Source: Candidatus Nanoarchaeia archaeon
GTDB lineage: Archaea > Nanobdellota > Nanobdellia > SCGC-AAA011-G17 > JAUYJU01
NCBI GenBank assembly: GCA_030700155.1
Contig: JAUYJU010000029.1
Coordinates: 1-40,727 of the forward strand
Direction: 5' to 3'
Length of the DNA stretch: 40,727 nt
Below are positions 22,699-30,077 of this stretch, one piece after another; position 1 is the first letter of the stretch, and every line of letters begins with the position of its first letter. The position numbers were made by a program, and so were the translations under genes. The notes under the pieces were generated by a model, which was given only the letters and a program-made list of their open reading frames with translations, did no database searches and was not told the origin of the DNA.

Positions 22699-23085
22699 TT
22701 AAGCTATTGCTTTAAGTTTTTTGTTTCTTATTTTGTTTGCTATAGCATTTACAATGGAGTCTTGGATTTCCCCAATACTTTCAAAAGGTCTTCTTAAGAA
22801 ATAACTTGCTCCATGTTCTATTGCTAAATTTTCTTTTGATGGATCTCCTGATATTGCTACAATGGGTATGTTGCTTAATTCAGTTATAGCTTCTAAAGAA
22901 TTAGGCATTCTTAAATCAATAATCGCTGCATACCAATTTCCTTTTATATACTTATTTAGAACCTCTGTCTTTGTTGATGCAATTTCAACTTTGTAACCTT
23001 CTCTTTGAAGAACTCTTGTGTAAAGATCAGTATGATCTGTTTCGCCTATCAATATTTTCAGGGTTTCTGTCATTGTTTTTCTCAC
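22699..23085 (-). CDS. Stand-alone receiver (REC) domain protein
   Basis: The 128-aa protein is a single response-regulator receiver fold. The acidic pair lies in IGETDHTD (E15, D17), the phospho-acceptor is D57 in AAIIDLRMP, and S79 sits in VAISGD. The usual conserved lysine is replaced by R99 (YFLRRPFE), which may alter phosphorylation or switching. No output domain and no histidine kinase gene are nearby. The start is GTG 23085, 4 nt after GGGGGAATA; ATG 23073 is the alternative. A TATA box (TTTATAAAT, about 23117-23125, minus) precedes it. Confidence 0.82.
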   Translation of the reverse strand: MRKTMTETLKILIGETDHTDLYTRVLQREGYKVEIASTKTEVLNKYIKGNWYAAIIDLRMPNSLEAITELSNIPIVAISGDPSKENLAIEHGASYFLRRPFESIGEIQDSIVNAIANKIRNKKLKAIA

Positions 23086-23176
23086 TATTCCCCCTGATAT
23101 TATTTTTAAGTATTATATAATTTATAAACCTTTCTGTGGGGTAAACTATATAAATTCTTTAAATTTATTATTAGCC

Positions 23177-24838
23177 ATGAAAGGAGTAAAAGAGACCATA
23201 TTGAAGTTTGTTCTTCAGAATTTTGTAAGGTACGGCAAGGCAGAGATAGGTCCTATAGTTGGCAAGGTTATTGGTGAACATCCGGATATGAAATCTAAAA
23301 CTAAAGAGTTAGTTAAAGAAATTTCTGAGGTTGTTAAGGAAGTCAATAAAATGAAGAAAGAAGAAGCTGAAGCTAAATTAAAGAAGCTGGATCCGAAACT
23401 TTTAGAGAAAAAGGAAGAGAAAGAAAAAGTACTTGATGAGCTTAAAGACGCTGTAAAAGGTAAAGTTGTAATGAGATTTGCTCCTTCTCCAAGCGGGGCG
23501 TTGCATATAGGTCATGCTTACATACTTTTATTGAGCTCTGAATATTGCAGGAAATACAATGGAAAATTGATTTTGAGAATTGAAGATACTAATCCTGAGA
23601 ATATTAATCCTCAAGCTTATAATTTAATTCCTGAGGAAGCTAAGTGGGTTACTAAAGGCAATGTGGCGCAGGTAATAATACAATCTGATAGGATTGAGAA
23701 TTATTATGGTGTTGTTGAAAAATTAATCTCAAAAGGTCACGCTTATGTTTGCGAGTGTGATGCTGAGGCTTTTAGAGAATTATCTATTAAGAAAGAAGCT
23801 TGTCCCTGCAGAAATTTGAGCGTTGAAGATAATCACCATAGATGGGATGAGATGTTTACTTCTTATGAACCTGGAGAAGCTGTTGTAAGGTTGAAAACTG
23901 ATATTGAACATAAGAATCCTGCTTTGAGAGATTTTCCTTTAGCAAGAATAAACCATAATGAACATCCAATGCAAGGAACTAAATTCAAAGTTTGGCCTTT
24001 GATGAATTTGTCTGTTGCTGTTGATGATTATGATACTGGAATTACACATACAATAAGGGGAAAAGACCATATGGATAATGAAAGAAAACAACATTATATT
24101 TTTGAGTATATGGGCTGGAAAGAACCAGTGCATATGTATGCCGGAAGAATTAATTTTAAAGGATTGAATTTAAGTGCAAGTGAAACTGCAAAGATGATCT
24201 CTTATAAAAAATATTCGGGGTGGGATGATATTAGATTACCTTTTTTATCTGCTTTGAAAAGACGTGGATATACTCCTGAAGCTTTTGTCACTTATGCTTT
24301 AGAAGTAGGATTGAATGAAACTGACAAGTCCATAACTGCAGAAGATTTTTATAAAATGCTTAATCACGCTAATAAAGCGATTGTTGAAAATGCAAACAGA
24401 TATTTCTTTATTGAAAAACCTAAAAAAATTAAGATTAAAGAGGTTAAATCTATGAAAGTTGATGTGCCTTTACACGTTGGACATTTGAAAAGAGGGTCAA
24501 GAACTTTTAATACTAATGATGAATTTTATATACAAGATGCCTTGAAAACTGGAAAAAATTATAGATTGATGCACCTGTTTAATTTTAAAAATAAAAAATT
24601 TACTTCTGAAGCACACAATCCAGATTTAGAGGCACAATTAATACATTGGTTGCCTGTCTCTAAGGATTTGATTGAGGTTGAGTTAGTTATGCCTGACGGA
24701 AAAGTTAAGAAAGGTCTTGGAGAACTTATGCTTAAACACGTTAAAGAAGGGGAAGTTGTGCAATTTGAAAGGGTTGGTTTTGTAAGATTAGATAAGAAGG
24801 AAAAAAATAAGTTAATATTCTGGTATGCGCATAGATAG
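23177..24838 (+). CDS. gltX: Glutamyl-tRNA synthetase, archaeal type
   Basis: A helical N-terminal extension of about 95 residues precedes the catalytic core, as in archaeal GluRS. The ATP motif is PSPSGALHIGHAY (HIGH at 110-113). DYDTGITHTIRGKDHMDN and YAGRINFKGLNLSASETAKM (the LSxS form replacing KMSKS in archaeal GluRS) follow, then GWDDIRLPFLSALKRRGY. The C-terminal half is the beta-barrel anticodon-binding domain shared with GlnRS. Such enzymes are often non-discriminating and charge both tRNA-Glu and tRNA-Gln, with GatDE repairing the latter; that is not testable here. A TATA box at about 23147-23154 gives a leaderless start. Confidence 0.95.
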   Translation: MKGVKETILKFVLQNFVRYGKAEIGPIVGKVIGEHPDMKSKTKELVKEISEVVKEVNKMKKEEAEAKLKKLDPKLLEKKEEKEKVLDELKDAVKGKVVMRFAPSPSGALHIGHAYILLLSSEYCRKYNGKLILRIEDTNPENINPQAYNLIPEEAKWVTKGNVAQVIIQSDRIENYYGVVEKLISKGHAYVCECDAEAFRELSIKKEACPCRNLSVEDNHHRWDEMFTSYEPGEAVVRLKTDIEHKNPALRDFPLARINHNEHPMQGTKFKVWPLMNLSVAVDDYDTGITHTIRGKDHMDNERKQHYIFEYMGWKEPVHMYAGRINFKGLNLSASETAKMISYKKYSGWDDIRLPFLSALKRRGYTPEAFVTYALEVGLNETDKSITAEDFYKMLNHANKAIVENANRYFFIEKPKKIKIKEVKSMKVDVPLHVGHLKRGSRTFNTNDEFYIQDALKTGKNYRLMHLFNFKNKKFTSEAHNPDLEAQLIHWLPVSKDLIEVELVMPDGKVKKGLGELMLKHVKEGEVVQFERVGFVRLDKKEKNKLIFWYAHR

Positions 24839-24884
24839 TTTAGAGGATAGATATCTTTATAATTAAAACTGATAAATTAATGAT

Positions 24885-25301
24885 ATGCCAGGATTATATC
24901 CACCGAGATTTGCAGGTAAATTCTTTAGTTACTTAAGACAACATCTAGATGGCTTTCCGCATGATCCTGAAGGGCATATTAATCTATATTGGGCCATAAA
25001 TTCTGCCATCAATAAAACTGGTTTATTTAAAGGAGATTTTTATTTTGCGCCAAAACCAAATTTAGAATCACCTGAAATTGACCATCTTATTAAAAATGGT
25101 TTAGAGGAATTAATAGAACCTATCTCCAAGCATAATTGGGCTAAGATTCCAGAGGTGGTTGGTTATAAATTTAAAATTTCAAAAATGGGAGCTGTAAGTT
25201 TACTGAAAAAACTTAATGAAGATAAGGATATTGCTAGACTAGCAGAGAAAGTTGCAGAATATTTTACTGATTTATCTGTAAAAAACCCTGTTGTTCAATA
25301 G
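24885..25301 (+). CDS. Hypothetical protein, 138 aa
   Basis: No family recognised. The soluble protein opens PGLYPPRFAGKFFSYLRQHLDGFPHDPEGHINLYWAI and ends in a helical segment SLLKKLNEDKDIARLAEKVAEYF. A TATA box (CTTTATAAT) about 27 bp upstream predicts a leaderless transcript, which supports the gene. It overlaps the convergent pdaD gene by 38 bp at the 3' end. Confidence 0.65.
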   Translation: MPGLYPPRFAGKFFSYLRQHLDGFPHDPEGHINLYWAINSAINKTGLFKGDFYFAPKPNLESPEIDHLIKNGLEELIEPISKHNWAKIPEVVGYKFKISKMGAVSLLKKLNEDKDIARLAEKVAEYFTDLSVKNPVVQ

Positions 25302-25866
25302 GAATAATATGATTCTTGAAACAGATTGCAACTATTGCTGTTCCAAATTTCTTTTCAACTACAAAACTTCTTGTTATTAATTGAAGGTCTCTTAATTCAT
25401 ATTTTTCTGAATAGCCGTTATTATAAAGTTCTTGTAAACTTAAGTTAAGACTTGCACTAGCTTCTTCTTCTGAAATATTTCCATTATATTCACAAACTAG
25501 TCCGCCAAATCTTTCATTAGTTTCTTTATTATATAACCAACCAAAAATAATTCCTGCCGTAGCCTTGTCACCTTTTTGAGAAGTAGCGGTCGCCATTATT
25601 GTTTCCATAACAGCTCCATGAACAAACTGCCTGGGATGTTCAACTTCAGTTGCAACCCCTGGGAGAATTGAAGAATAAACCATGATGTTGCAGTTTTCTA
25701 TACCTGCATCTTTCAACGCGAGGTGATATGAACCTGCGTGAACTGTGATATCTGATTCTCCAACTCCTGTTGTAATAAAATAATCCTTAGGAATTCTTTG
25801 CCCAATAGTGATGGCAGAGAGCTGTGTATTATTTAGAAAGATTTGCTTTGTTCTAGTTTGGTTCAT
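25264..25866 (-). CDS. pdaD: Pyruvoyl-dependent arginine decarboxylase
   Basis: The 200-aa protein has the self-cleavage region NIMVYSSILPG. Cleavage between S65 and S66 would generate the N-terminal pyruvoyl group of the larger subunit. ITTGVGESDITVHAGSYHLAL at the start and GGLVCEYNG and ASASLNLSL later are family features. The enzyme turns arginine into agmatine, used for polyamines and for agmatidine at the wobble base of archaeal tRNA-Ile. The 3' end overlaps the convergent unknown gene. No other polyamine gene is in the window. Confidence 0.93.
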   Translation of the reverse strand: MNQTRTKQIFLNNTQLSAITIGQRIPKDYFITTGVGESDITVHAGSYHLALKDAGIENCNIMVYSSILPGVATEVEHPRQFVHGAVMETIMATATSQKGDKATAGIIFGWLYNKETNERFGGLVCEYNGNISEEEASASLNLSLQELYNNGYSEKYELRDLQLITRSFVVEKKFGTAIVAICFKNHIIPIEQQGFLQINQ

Positions 25867-25936
25867 TTTTGTATTAAAAATAATTCCAAATGTGTTTTAT
25901 TTAAGAATGAGTTTTTGTTTTTAAAGCTTTCGATTT

Positions 25937-26686
25937 TTAGTCTCTAAGCTTGACTTCTTTTTGGTCGATCCATTTTTCAACATAACCTGCTAAAGTTATT
26001 CCACCAAAAGGAAATTCAGAATTTTTATAGTTCCAAGGAGCACTTGGTGGAAGTTTTAATCTGGTTATAATTGTTTCTAAACTTAAGCTCAGAGCTTTAT
26101 CCGAGATAATTTCTTTACATTGATATCCCAACTTAGTCATATTTGGAACTTTGTATTGGAATTCTGCTGCTAATTCCTTTAGAATTTCATTTTCTTCACA
26201 ACTTAATCTATATACTTTAATGTACCCCTCTTTAGTTTTAACTAATAAATCCTTGAGTATAGGATTTTGTTCAATGAAGTCTTGTACTTGAGTTTGCGTA
26301 TAAGGATCTTTTGCTTTTAATTGTTCAAAGAAACTTCTGTTTTCTAAAAAGTAGACATAAGTGCATCTTATTGTTCCATCTAGGTATTTAGTCCCTTTAT
26401 TATTATGGTTATGGCACTCTTTTTGGTCTATATGAGGAAGTTCAATTTTGTATGTTAATTTACTTTGATTAAATCTGTTTTCGATATTATCATCATTTAG
26501 TTTCTTCCACTTATCAATAAAATCAACTAATTGAGGTATGGTCATCTCCCACATACAAGTCGTTTGGGAACCCCACCTACAACTTTCAAGGCATTCTGAA
26601 AGATATTGGCCTTGCATAGTCTTGCCTTCTAGAAGATATTTTTGCCTTTCTTTAGGTAGACTGATACTTTCAAGGGTTTTTATCAT
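25937..26686 (-). CDS. Hypothetical protein, 249 aa
   Basis: I do not recognise it. It is cysteine- and tryptophan-containing and soluble: YLSECLESCRWGSQTTCMWEMTI near residue 28, KECHNHNNKG, IRCTYVYFLENRSF, VYRLSCEENEIL and GYQCKEI. Seven or so cysteines plus histidines in the first third could bind zinc. The C-terminus reads LPPSAPWNYKNSEFPFGGITLAGYVEKW. It diverges from the ribosomal operon; the spacing leaves room for promoters on both sides. Confidence 0.65.
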   Translation of the reverse strand: MIKTLESISLPKERQKYLLEGKTMQGQYLSECLESCRWGSQTTCMWEMTIPQLVDFIDKWKKLNDDNIENRFNQSKLTYKIELPHIDQKECHNHNNKGTKYLDGTIRCTYVYFLENRSFFEQLKAKDPYTQTQVQDFIEQNPILKDLLVKTKEGYIKVYRLSCEENEILKELAAEFQYKVPNMTKLGYQCKEIISDKALSLSLETIITRLKLPPSAPWNYKNSEFPFGGITLAGYVEKWIDQKEVKLRD

Positions 26687-26736
26687 CTTGTTTGAATACT
26701 GTTTTAACCTTATAAGATTTCTTAGCTTTGAGTATA

Positions 26737-26752
26737 GAAACCTTTTTAAATA
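26737..26752 (+). promoter_or_regulatory. BRE/TATA promoter of the L7Ae-S28e-L24e-NDK operon
   Basis: GAAACCTTTTTAAATA is identical over 16 bases to the uppS promoter. The predicted transcript start is near 26773, leaving a leader of about 24 nt with the Shine-Dalgarno GGAGGT at 26787-26792 before ATG 26797. This decides the rpl7ae start against the upstream ATG of the ORF track. Confidence 0.75.
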
Positions 26753-26796
26753 GCCAATTTAATGTTTTATCAACCAATGACGACCTGGAGGTTACT

Positions 26797-27132
26797 ATGG
26801 CAGAAGCAAGTAAAGAAGTAATAGATAAGGCTTATGAAGCTATAGAGATAGCTAAAAAAACCGGTAAAATAAAGAAAGGAGCTAATGAAGTCACTAAGCT
26901 TGTTGAAAGAGGACAGGCAAAATTAGTTCTTGTTGCTGGCGACGTTAATCCACCTGAAGTTATAATGCACTTCGGTCCGCTTTGCAAAGAAAAGAAAGTT
27001 CCTTTGGTTATAGTTCCTAGTAAAGAAGAACTTGGAACAGTTGCTGGTTTGAATGTTTCTACAGCTGCTGTTGCGATTGTTAAAGAAGGAGACGCTAAGG
27101 ACTTAATTAAACAGATAGCTGATAAGTTATAA
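26797..27132 (+). CDS. rpl7ae: Ribosomal protein L7Ae (eL8), kink-turn binding protein
   Basis: ATG 26797 follows GGAGGT by 4 nt; the track's 26728 start includes untranslated leader. The 111-aa sequence [30 protein letters not shown], then [10 protein letters not shown] and [17 protein letters not shown] is classic L7Ae. In archaea it binds kink-turns in 23S rRNA, C/D and H/ACA guide RNAs and RNase P RNA. First gene of a tight ribosomal operon. Confidence 0.97.
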   Translation: MAEASKEVIDKAYEAIEIAKKTGKIKKGANEVTKLVERGQAKLVLVAGDVNPPEVIMHFGPLCKEKKVPLVIVPSKEELGTVAGLNVSTAAVAIVKEGDAKDLIKQIADKL

Positions 27133-27134
27133 AC

Positions 27135-27389
27135 ATGGCAGAAAAAGAAAAACCAAAATTTAAGAGAGAAAAATCAGGAGAAGCTGTTCCCGCTGTTGTT
27201 GAAGAGATAGTTGGAAGAACAGGAACTCGTGGAGAGATTACTCAAGTTAGATGTAGGGTTCTTGATGGTTTTGATAAAGGAAAAGTTCTTAGAAGAAATG
27301 TTAAAGGTCCAATAAAAGAAAAAGATGTTTTGCTATTAAGAGAGACTGAAATTGAAGCTAGAAAACTAAATCAAGGTAGGAAGGGCTAA
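27135..27389 (+). CDS. rps28e: Ribosomal protein S28e (eS28)
   Basis: The 84-aa protein contains the S28e core: [40 protein letters not shown] and the conserved end [13 protein letters not shown]. It is a small beta-barrel protein of the 30S subunit near the mRNA exit. It has a charged N-terminal extension ([14 protein letters not shown]). The gene starts 2 nt after rpl7ae. Confidence 0.97.
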   Translation: MAEKEKPKFKREKSGEAVPAVVEEIVGRTGTRGEITQVRCRVLDGFDKGKVLRRNVKGPIKEKDVLLLRETEIEARKLNQGRKG

Positions 27390-27589
27390 TGGTTGTCTGT
27401 ACTTTCTGCGGAAAAGAAATTACTTATGGAAGAGGAATTAAATTTGTTAAGAAAGATGGAAGAGTTTTTGATTTTTGTGCCACTAAATGTGAGAAAAATC
27501 TTTTGAAGCACCACAGAAAACCTGCTAAATTTAAATGGACAGTTGATGGTAGAAAAAAAGATAGTAAGAGAATAAATAAAAATGATTGA
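27389..27589 (+). CDS. rpl24e: Ribosomal protein L24e (eL24)
   Basis: The 66-aa protein carries the L24e zinc finger: CTFCGKEITYGRGIKFVKKDG, then FDFCATKCEKN, giving four cysteines, and a basic tail KHHRKPAKFKWT. It belongs to the 50S subunit. Its ATG overlaps the rps28e stop (TAATG) and its end overlaps ndk by 8 bp. Confidence 0.97.
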   Translation: MVVCTFCGKEITYGRGIKFVKKDGRVFDFCATKCEKNLLKHHRKPAKFKWTVDGRKKDSKRINKND

Positions 27590-28073
27590 GAGAACCTTAG
27601 TTCTAATAAAACCAGATGGTGTACAAAGAAGTTTAGTTGGTGAGATTATTTCTAGGTTTGAAAGAATTGGTTTAAAAATTTTAGGAATGAAATTTATTCA
27701 TGTTACAAAAGACTTTGCTGAGAAACATTATACTGAGGATATAGCTAAGAGAAGAGGAGAGAACGTTAGAAATTGGTTACTTGAGTTTATAACTGAAGGA
27801 CCAGTTGTGGCTCTGTGCCTAGAAGGCGTTGAAGCTATTGAAATCGTCAGAAAGATGGTTGGTGGAACAGAACCAAAATCTGCTGCTCCTGGAACGATTA
27901 GAGGAGATTATTCTCATGTAAGTTATAGTTATGCTGATAAAAATAATATTCCAATAAGAAATTTGATACATGCGTCTGGAGACAAGAAAGATGCTGAAAA
28001 AGAAGTTCCTTTATGGTTTAGTGAAGCTGAATTGTTTGAGTATGAAGTTTCACACGAAAAACATATAAGGTAA
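27582..28073 (+). CDS. ndk: Nucleoside diphosphate kinase
   Basis: The 163-aa protein has ERTLVLIKPDGVQRSLVGEI, the GTEPKSAAPGTIRGDYS loop and the catalytic histidine in RNLIHASGD (H130). It transfers the gamma phosphate between nucleoside triphosphates. The order L7Ae-S28e-L24e-NDK is a widespread archaeal gene arrangement. An insertion SYSYADKNNIPI before the active site and a longer C-terminus are typical of archaeal forms. Confidence 0.97.
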   Translation: MIERTLVLIKPDGVQRSLVGEIISRFERIGLKILGMKFIHVTKDFAEKHYTEDIAKRRGENVRNWLLEFITEGPVVALCLEGVEAIEIVRKMVGGTEPKSAAPGTIRGDYSHVSYSYADKNNIPIRNLIHASGDKKDAEKEVPLWFSEAELFEYEVSHEKHIR

Positions 28074-28106
28074 TTAGATGCTTGATTTAGTAGAGGTGGT
28101 AATTAA

Positions 28107-28547
28107 TTGGCTTGGGATCCTATAAAAGATATTAACAAAATAAGAAAAGAGATGGAGAGGTCCTTCAATATTCTTTACAAAACTGTTGAAAAGTCAGTAA
28201 GAGAAGTCAATAAGGGAATTAACAGAACTTTTAATCTAAAAGAACCCAAAACTGAAATTTCTCAGGATCTAAATAAGATTACTGTGGTTATTGAATTGCC
28301 TGGAATGAATAAGAAAAATATTTCTTTGAAAATAACTGAAGATCATTTAGAAGTTTTTGCTGAGAAGCATAAAAAACTAAAAAAATCAAAGAAGATAGAA
28401 GAGTCTTATAACGGCTATAAAAGAGTGATTACACTCCCTTCTAATGTTATTCCAAGCAAGGCAGTTGCAGTTTACAAGGATGATAAGTTAATAGTTAAGA
28501 TTCCTAAATCTAAGAAAAAAGTAGTCAAAGAGGTTACTGTAAACTAG
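28107..28547 (+). CDS. Hsp20/alpha-crystallin small heat shock protein
   Basis: The alpha-crystallin core spans about 50-135: KITVVIELPGMNKKNISLKITEDHLEVFAEK, GYKRVITLPSNVIPSKAVAVYKDDKLIVKIPK. The start is TTG 28107, supported by GAGGTGGT 7-8 nt upstream; the nearby ATG at 28078 is out of frame. The conserved GVL motif at the end is DKLIVKI here. It is an ATP-independent holdase. The N-terminal 45 residues are helical and basic. It may be the last gene of the ribosomal operon. Confidence 0.92.
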   Translation: MAWDPIKDINKIRKEMERSFNILYKTVEKSVREVNKGINRTFNLKEPKTEISQDLNKITVVIELPGMNKKNISLKITEDHLEVFAEKHKKLKKSKKIEESYNGYKRVITLPSNVIPSKAVAVYKDDKLIVKIPKSKKKVVKEVTVN

Positions 28548-28666
28548 TAAGCTTCTATTAAACTTCTGCCCCTTATCTTTATTTCACAGTCACGACACAT
28601 AAAAGAGTGCGAAATGGCAACCTCTTGAATATGTTCGCGGCAATAAATACATTTTTTATTTTTCAT
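28544..28666 (-). CDS. Tiny zinc-finger protein, 40 aa
   Basis: Not in the ORF track. It reads MKNKKCIYCREHIQEVAISH, then FMCRDCEIKIRGRSLIEAY. CxxC...CxxC gives a four-cysteine zinc finger. The CIYC...FMCRDCE layout resembles Gin (CsfB), a sigma-factor inhibitor of spore-formers, but that similarity may be only the fold. It starts 1 nt after the stop of the 44-aa gene and its stop overlaps the convergent Hsp20 stop. Last gene of a three-gene operon of tiny proteins. Confidence 0.7.
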   Translation of the reverse strand: MKNKKCIYCREHIQEVAISHSFMCRDCEIKIRGRSLIEAY

Positions 28667-28667
28667 T

Positions 28668-28802
28668 TTAACGGTAAGCTACAATTATTCCTTTTTTAGA
28701 TGCAACTTGTATAGCTTCTTCCTCTGTGAGACATGCGCCCATGTCTGCTGTTTTATTTGTTTCATCTTCAATGAAAACTTTAAGCTCTACTTTTTCTTTC
28801 AT
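28668..28802 (-). CDS. Tiny protein, 44 aa
   Basis: Not in the ORF track. It reads MKEKVELKVFIEDETNKTAD, then MGACLTEEEAIQVASKKGIIVAYR. One beta strand, then a helix and a final strand form a plausible small fold. The ATG overlaps the stop of the 41-aa gene (TAATG) and the stop is 1 nt from the zinc-finger start, so all three are coupled. Unknown function. The tight coupling, not any recognised motif, is the support. Confidence 0.6.
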   Translation of the reverse strand: MKEKVELKVFIEDETNKTADMGACLTEEEAIQVASKKGIIVAYR

Positions 28803-28927
28803 TAGAGAGCCTCATCATGTCCAAGCATAAAACCCTCTTCAATGCCGGACATTTCATCGTCTTCTACAAGCCTTTGTAACATTCTTGGCTCGTATACGTC
28901 TCCTTCGACTTCCTCATAAAATTCCAT
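28802..28927 (-). CDS. Tiny acidic protein, 41 aa
   Basis: Not in the ORF track. It reads MEFYEEVEGDVYEPRMLQRL, then VEDDEMSGIEEGFMLGHDEAL. It is very acidic (about a third Asp/Glu). GGGGGG five nt before the ATG is a good ribosome-binding site, and a TATA box (CATATAAG, 28960-28967 minus) lies about 35 bp upstream. First gene of the tiny-protein operon, divergent from the AbrB-PhoU gene. An acidic partner of the basic zinc-finger protein is conceivable. Confidence 0.65.
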   Translation of the reverse strand: MEFYEEVEGDVYEPRMLQRLVEDDEMSGIEEGFMLGHDEAL

Positions 28928-28959
28928 TTTAACCCCCCACTAGTCAGACGTAAATCTAA

Positions 28960-29027
28960 CTTATATGGGAAAAGTTTATATATCAATATATACTTAATCG
29001 ATATATCAGATATATAGTATATACTTA
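28960..29027. promoter_or_regulatory. Divergent promoters with repeated elements
   Basis: Minus-strand TATA CATATAAG (28960-28967) serves the tiny-protein operon; plus-strand TTTATATA (28975-28982) serves the AbrB-PhoU gene. Downstream lie the 10-bp direct repeats TATATACTTA (28987-28996 and 29018-29027) and the palindrome GATATATC (29000-29007), placed over the predicted plus-strand start. They could be operator sites, possibly for the AbrB-like protein itself. Simple AT-richness could also explain them. Confidence 0.45.
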
Positions 29028-29055
29028 TGTGCTAAAAAAAGGGGGGATAGGCACA

Positions 29056-30024
29056 ATGGACTTCAGAAAACTAATAAAATTCGGAAATAGCTCACATGTA
29101 ATTTCTTTGCCTAGAGATTGGCTTACAAAAAATAAGTTGGATAAAGGGGACGTTATTTATTTTCATCAGAACGGGGGTAATGAACTAGTATTAACTCCTG
29201 CTGAACCTAAGTCTAAGAAAGAAGACAGGGAGATAGTTATTGATGCTAATAAAAAAGCCATTGAAACTATAAAAAGAGAATTAACTTCTGCTTATATTAG
29301 GGGATTTAATGTTATTAAAATAACTGATAATAATTTGAAAGAAAGAGCAGTTGAAATAAGAAATGAATTGCAAAACTTGATGGCTCTTGAAATAATGGAG
29401 CAAACTCAAACTTCTATGGTTGCAAGAGATATGCTGAATGTTAATGATGTAAATTTAAACACATTACTTAGAAGAATGGATATGACTACCAGAAGTATGA
29501 TGACTGACTTGAAAGAAGCAATAAAAGAAACTAGTAATACTTATGAACATTTTAGTTATAGGGATCAGGATATAAATAGAACTTATTTTGTAGTTTTGAG
29601 ATTGACTAATTTAGGAATGTCTGATTTAGCTTTTGCAAATTCAATTAAATTAACCCCCAAGGATCTTTTCAAGATATGGGGGGTTGGTTATTATTTAGAA
29701 AGCTTAGCTGATGAAGTTAAGAGAATTGCTGAATTGTTAAATAACACCAAAATAAACAAAAAAACTAAAGAATATTTATTGCGGTTATTTAATGATATTG
29801 AAGCTAGTTACTTTAGTGTAATGAAAGCATATTATACGGGAGATATACAATTAGCTTTGCAATATTCTGATGCTAGAAAAAAATTGTTTGAAAAAACAAA
29901 TGAGTTGTATAAAGAGCTAAATAGAAATCCTGACAATTTAAGAGTATTAGCTATATGCGAAAGATTCAATAATATGATTGAGTCTATAAATAAGATATCA
30001 AGAAAAGTTTATGACTTTGGTTAG
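29056..30024 (+). CDS. AbrB-like DNA-binding domain fused to PhoU-like domain
   Basis: I chose ATG 29056, 8-9 nt after GGGGGGAT; the track's GTG 29029 lies before that signal. Residues 1-50 (FRKLIKFGNSSHVISLPRDWLTKNKLDKGDVIYF) are a SpoVT/AbrB swapped-hairpin DNA-binding domain. The remainder is helical with two PhoU-like halves (MTTRSMMTDLKEAIKE, EVKRIAELLNN, YTGDIQLALQYSDARKKLF). This architecture is common in archaea and annotated as a phosphate uptake regulator. No Pst transporter is nearby, so the signal may differ. Confidence 0.88.
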   Translation: MDFRKLIKFGNSSHVISLPRDWLTKNKLDKGDVIYFHQNGGNELVLTPAEPKSKKEDREIVIDANKKAIETIKRELTSAYIRGFNVIKITDNNLKERAVEIRNELQNLMALEIMEQTQTSMVARDMLNVNDVNLNTLLRRMDMTTRSMMTDLKEAIKETSNTYEHFSYRDQDINRTYFVVLRLTNLGMSDLAFANSIKLTPKDLFKIWGVGYYLESLADEVKRIAELLNNTKINKKTKEYLLRLFNDIEASYFSVMKAYYTGDIQLALQYSDARKKLFEKTNELYKELNRNPDNLRVLAICERFNNMIESINKISRKVYDFG

Positions 30025-30077
30025 AAAACAAAAAACTTAAAAAAAGAGGGCTAAAGCGAAATTACAACGGTGGCCCT

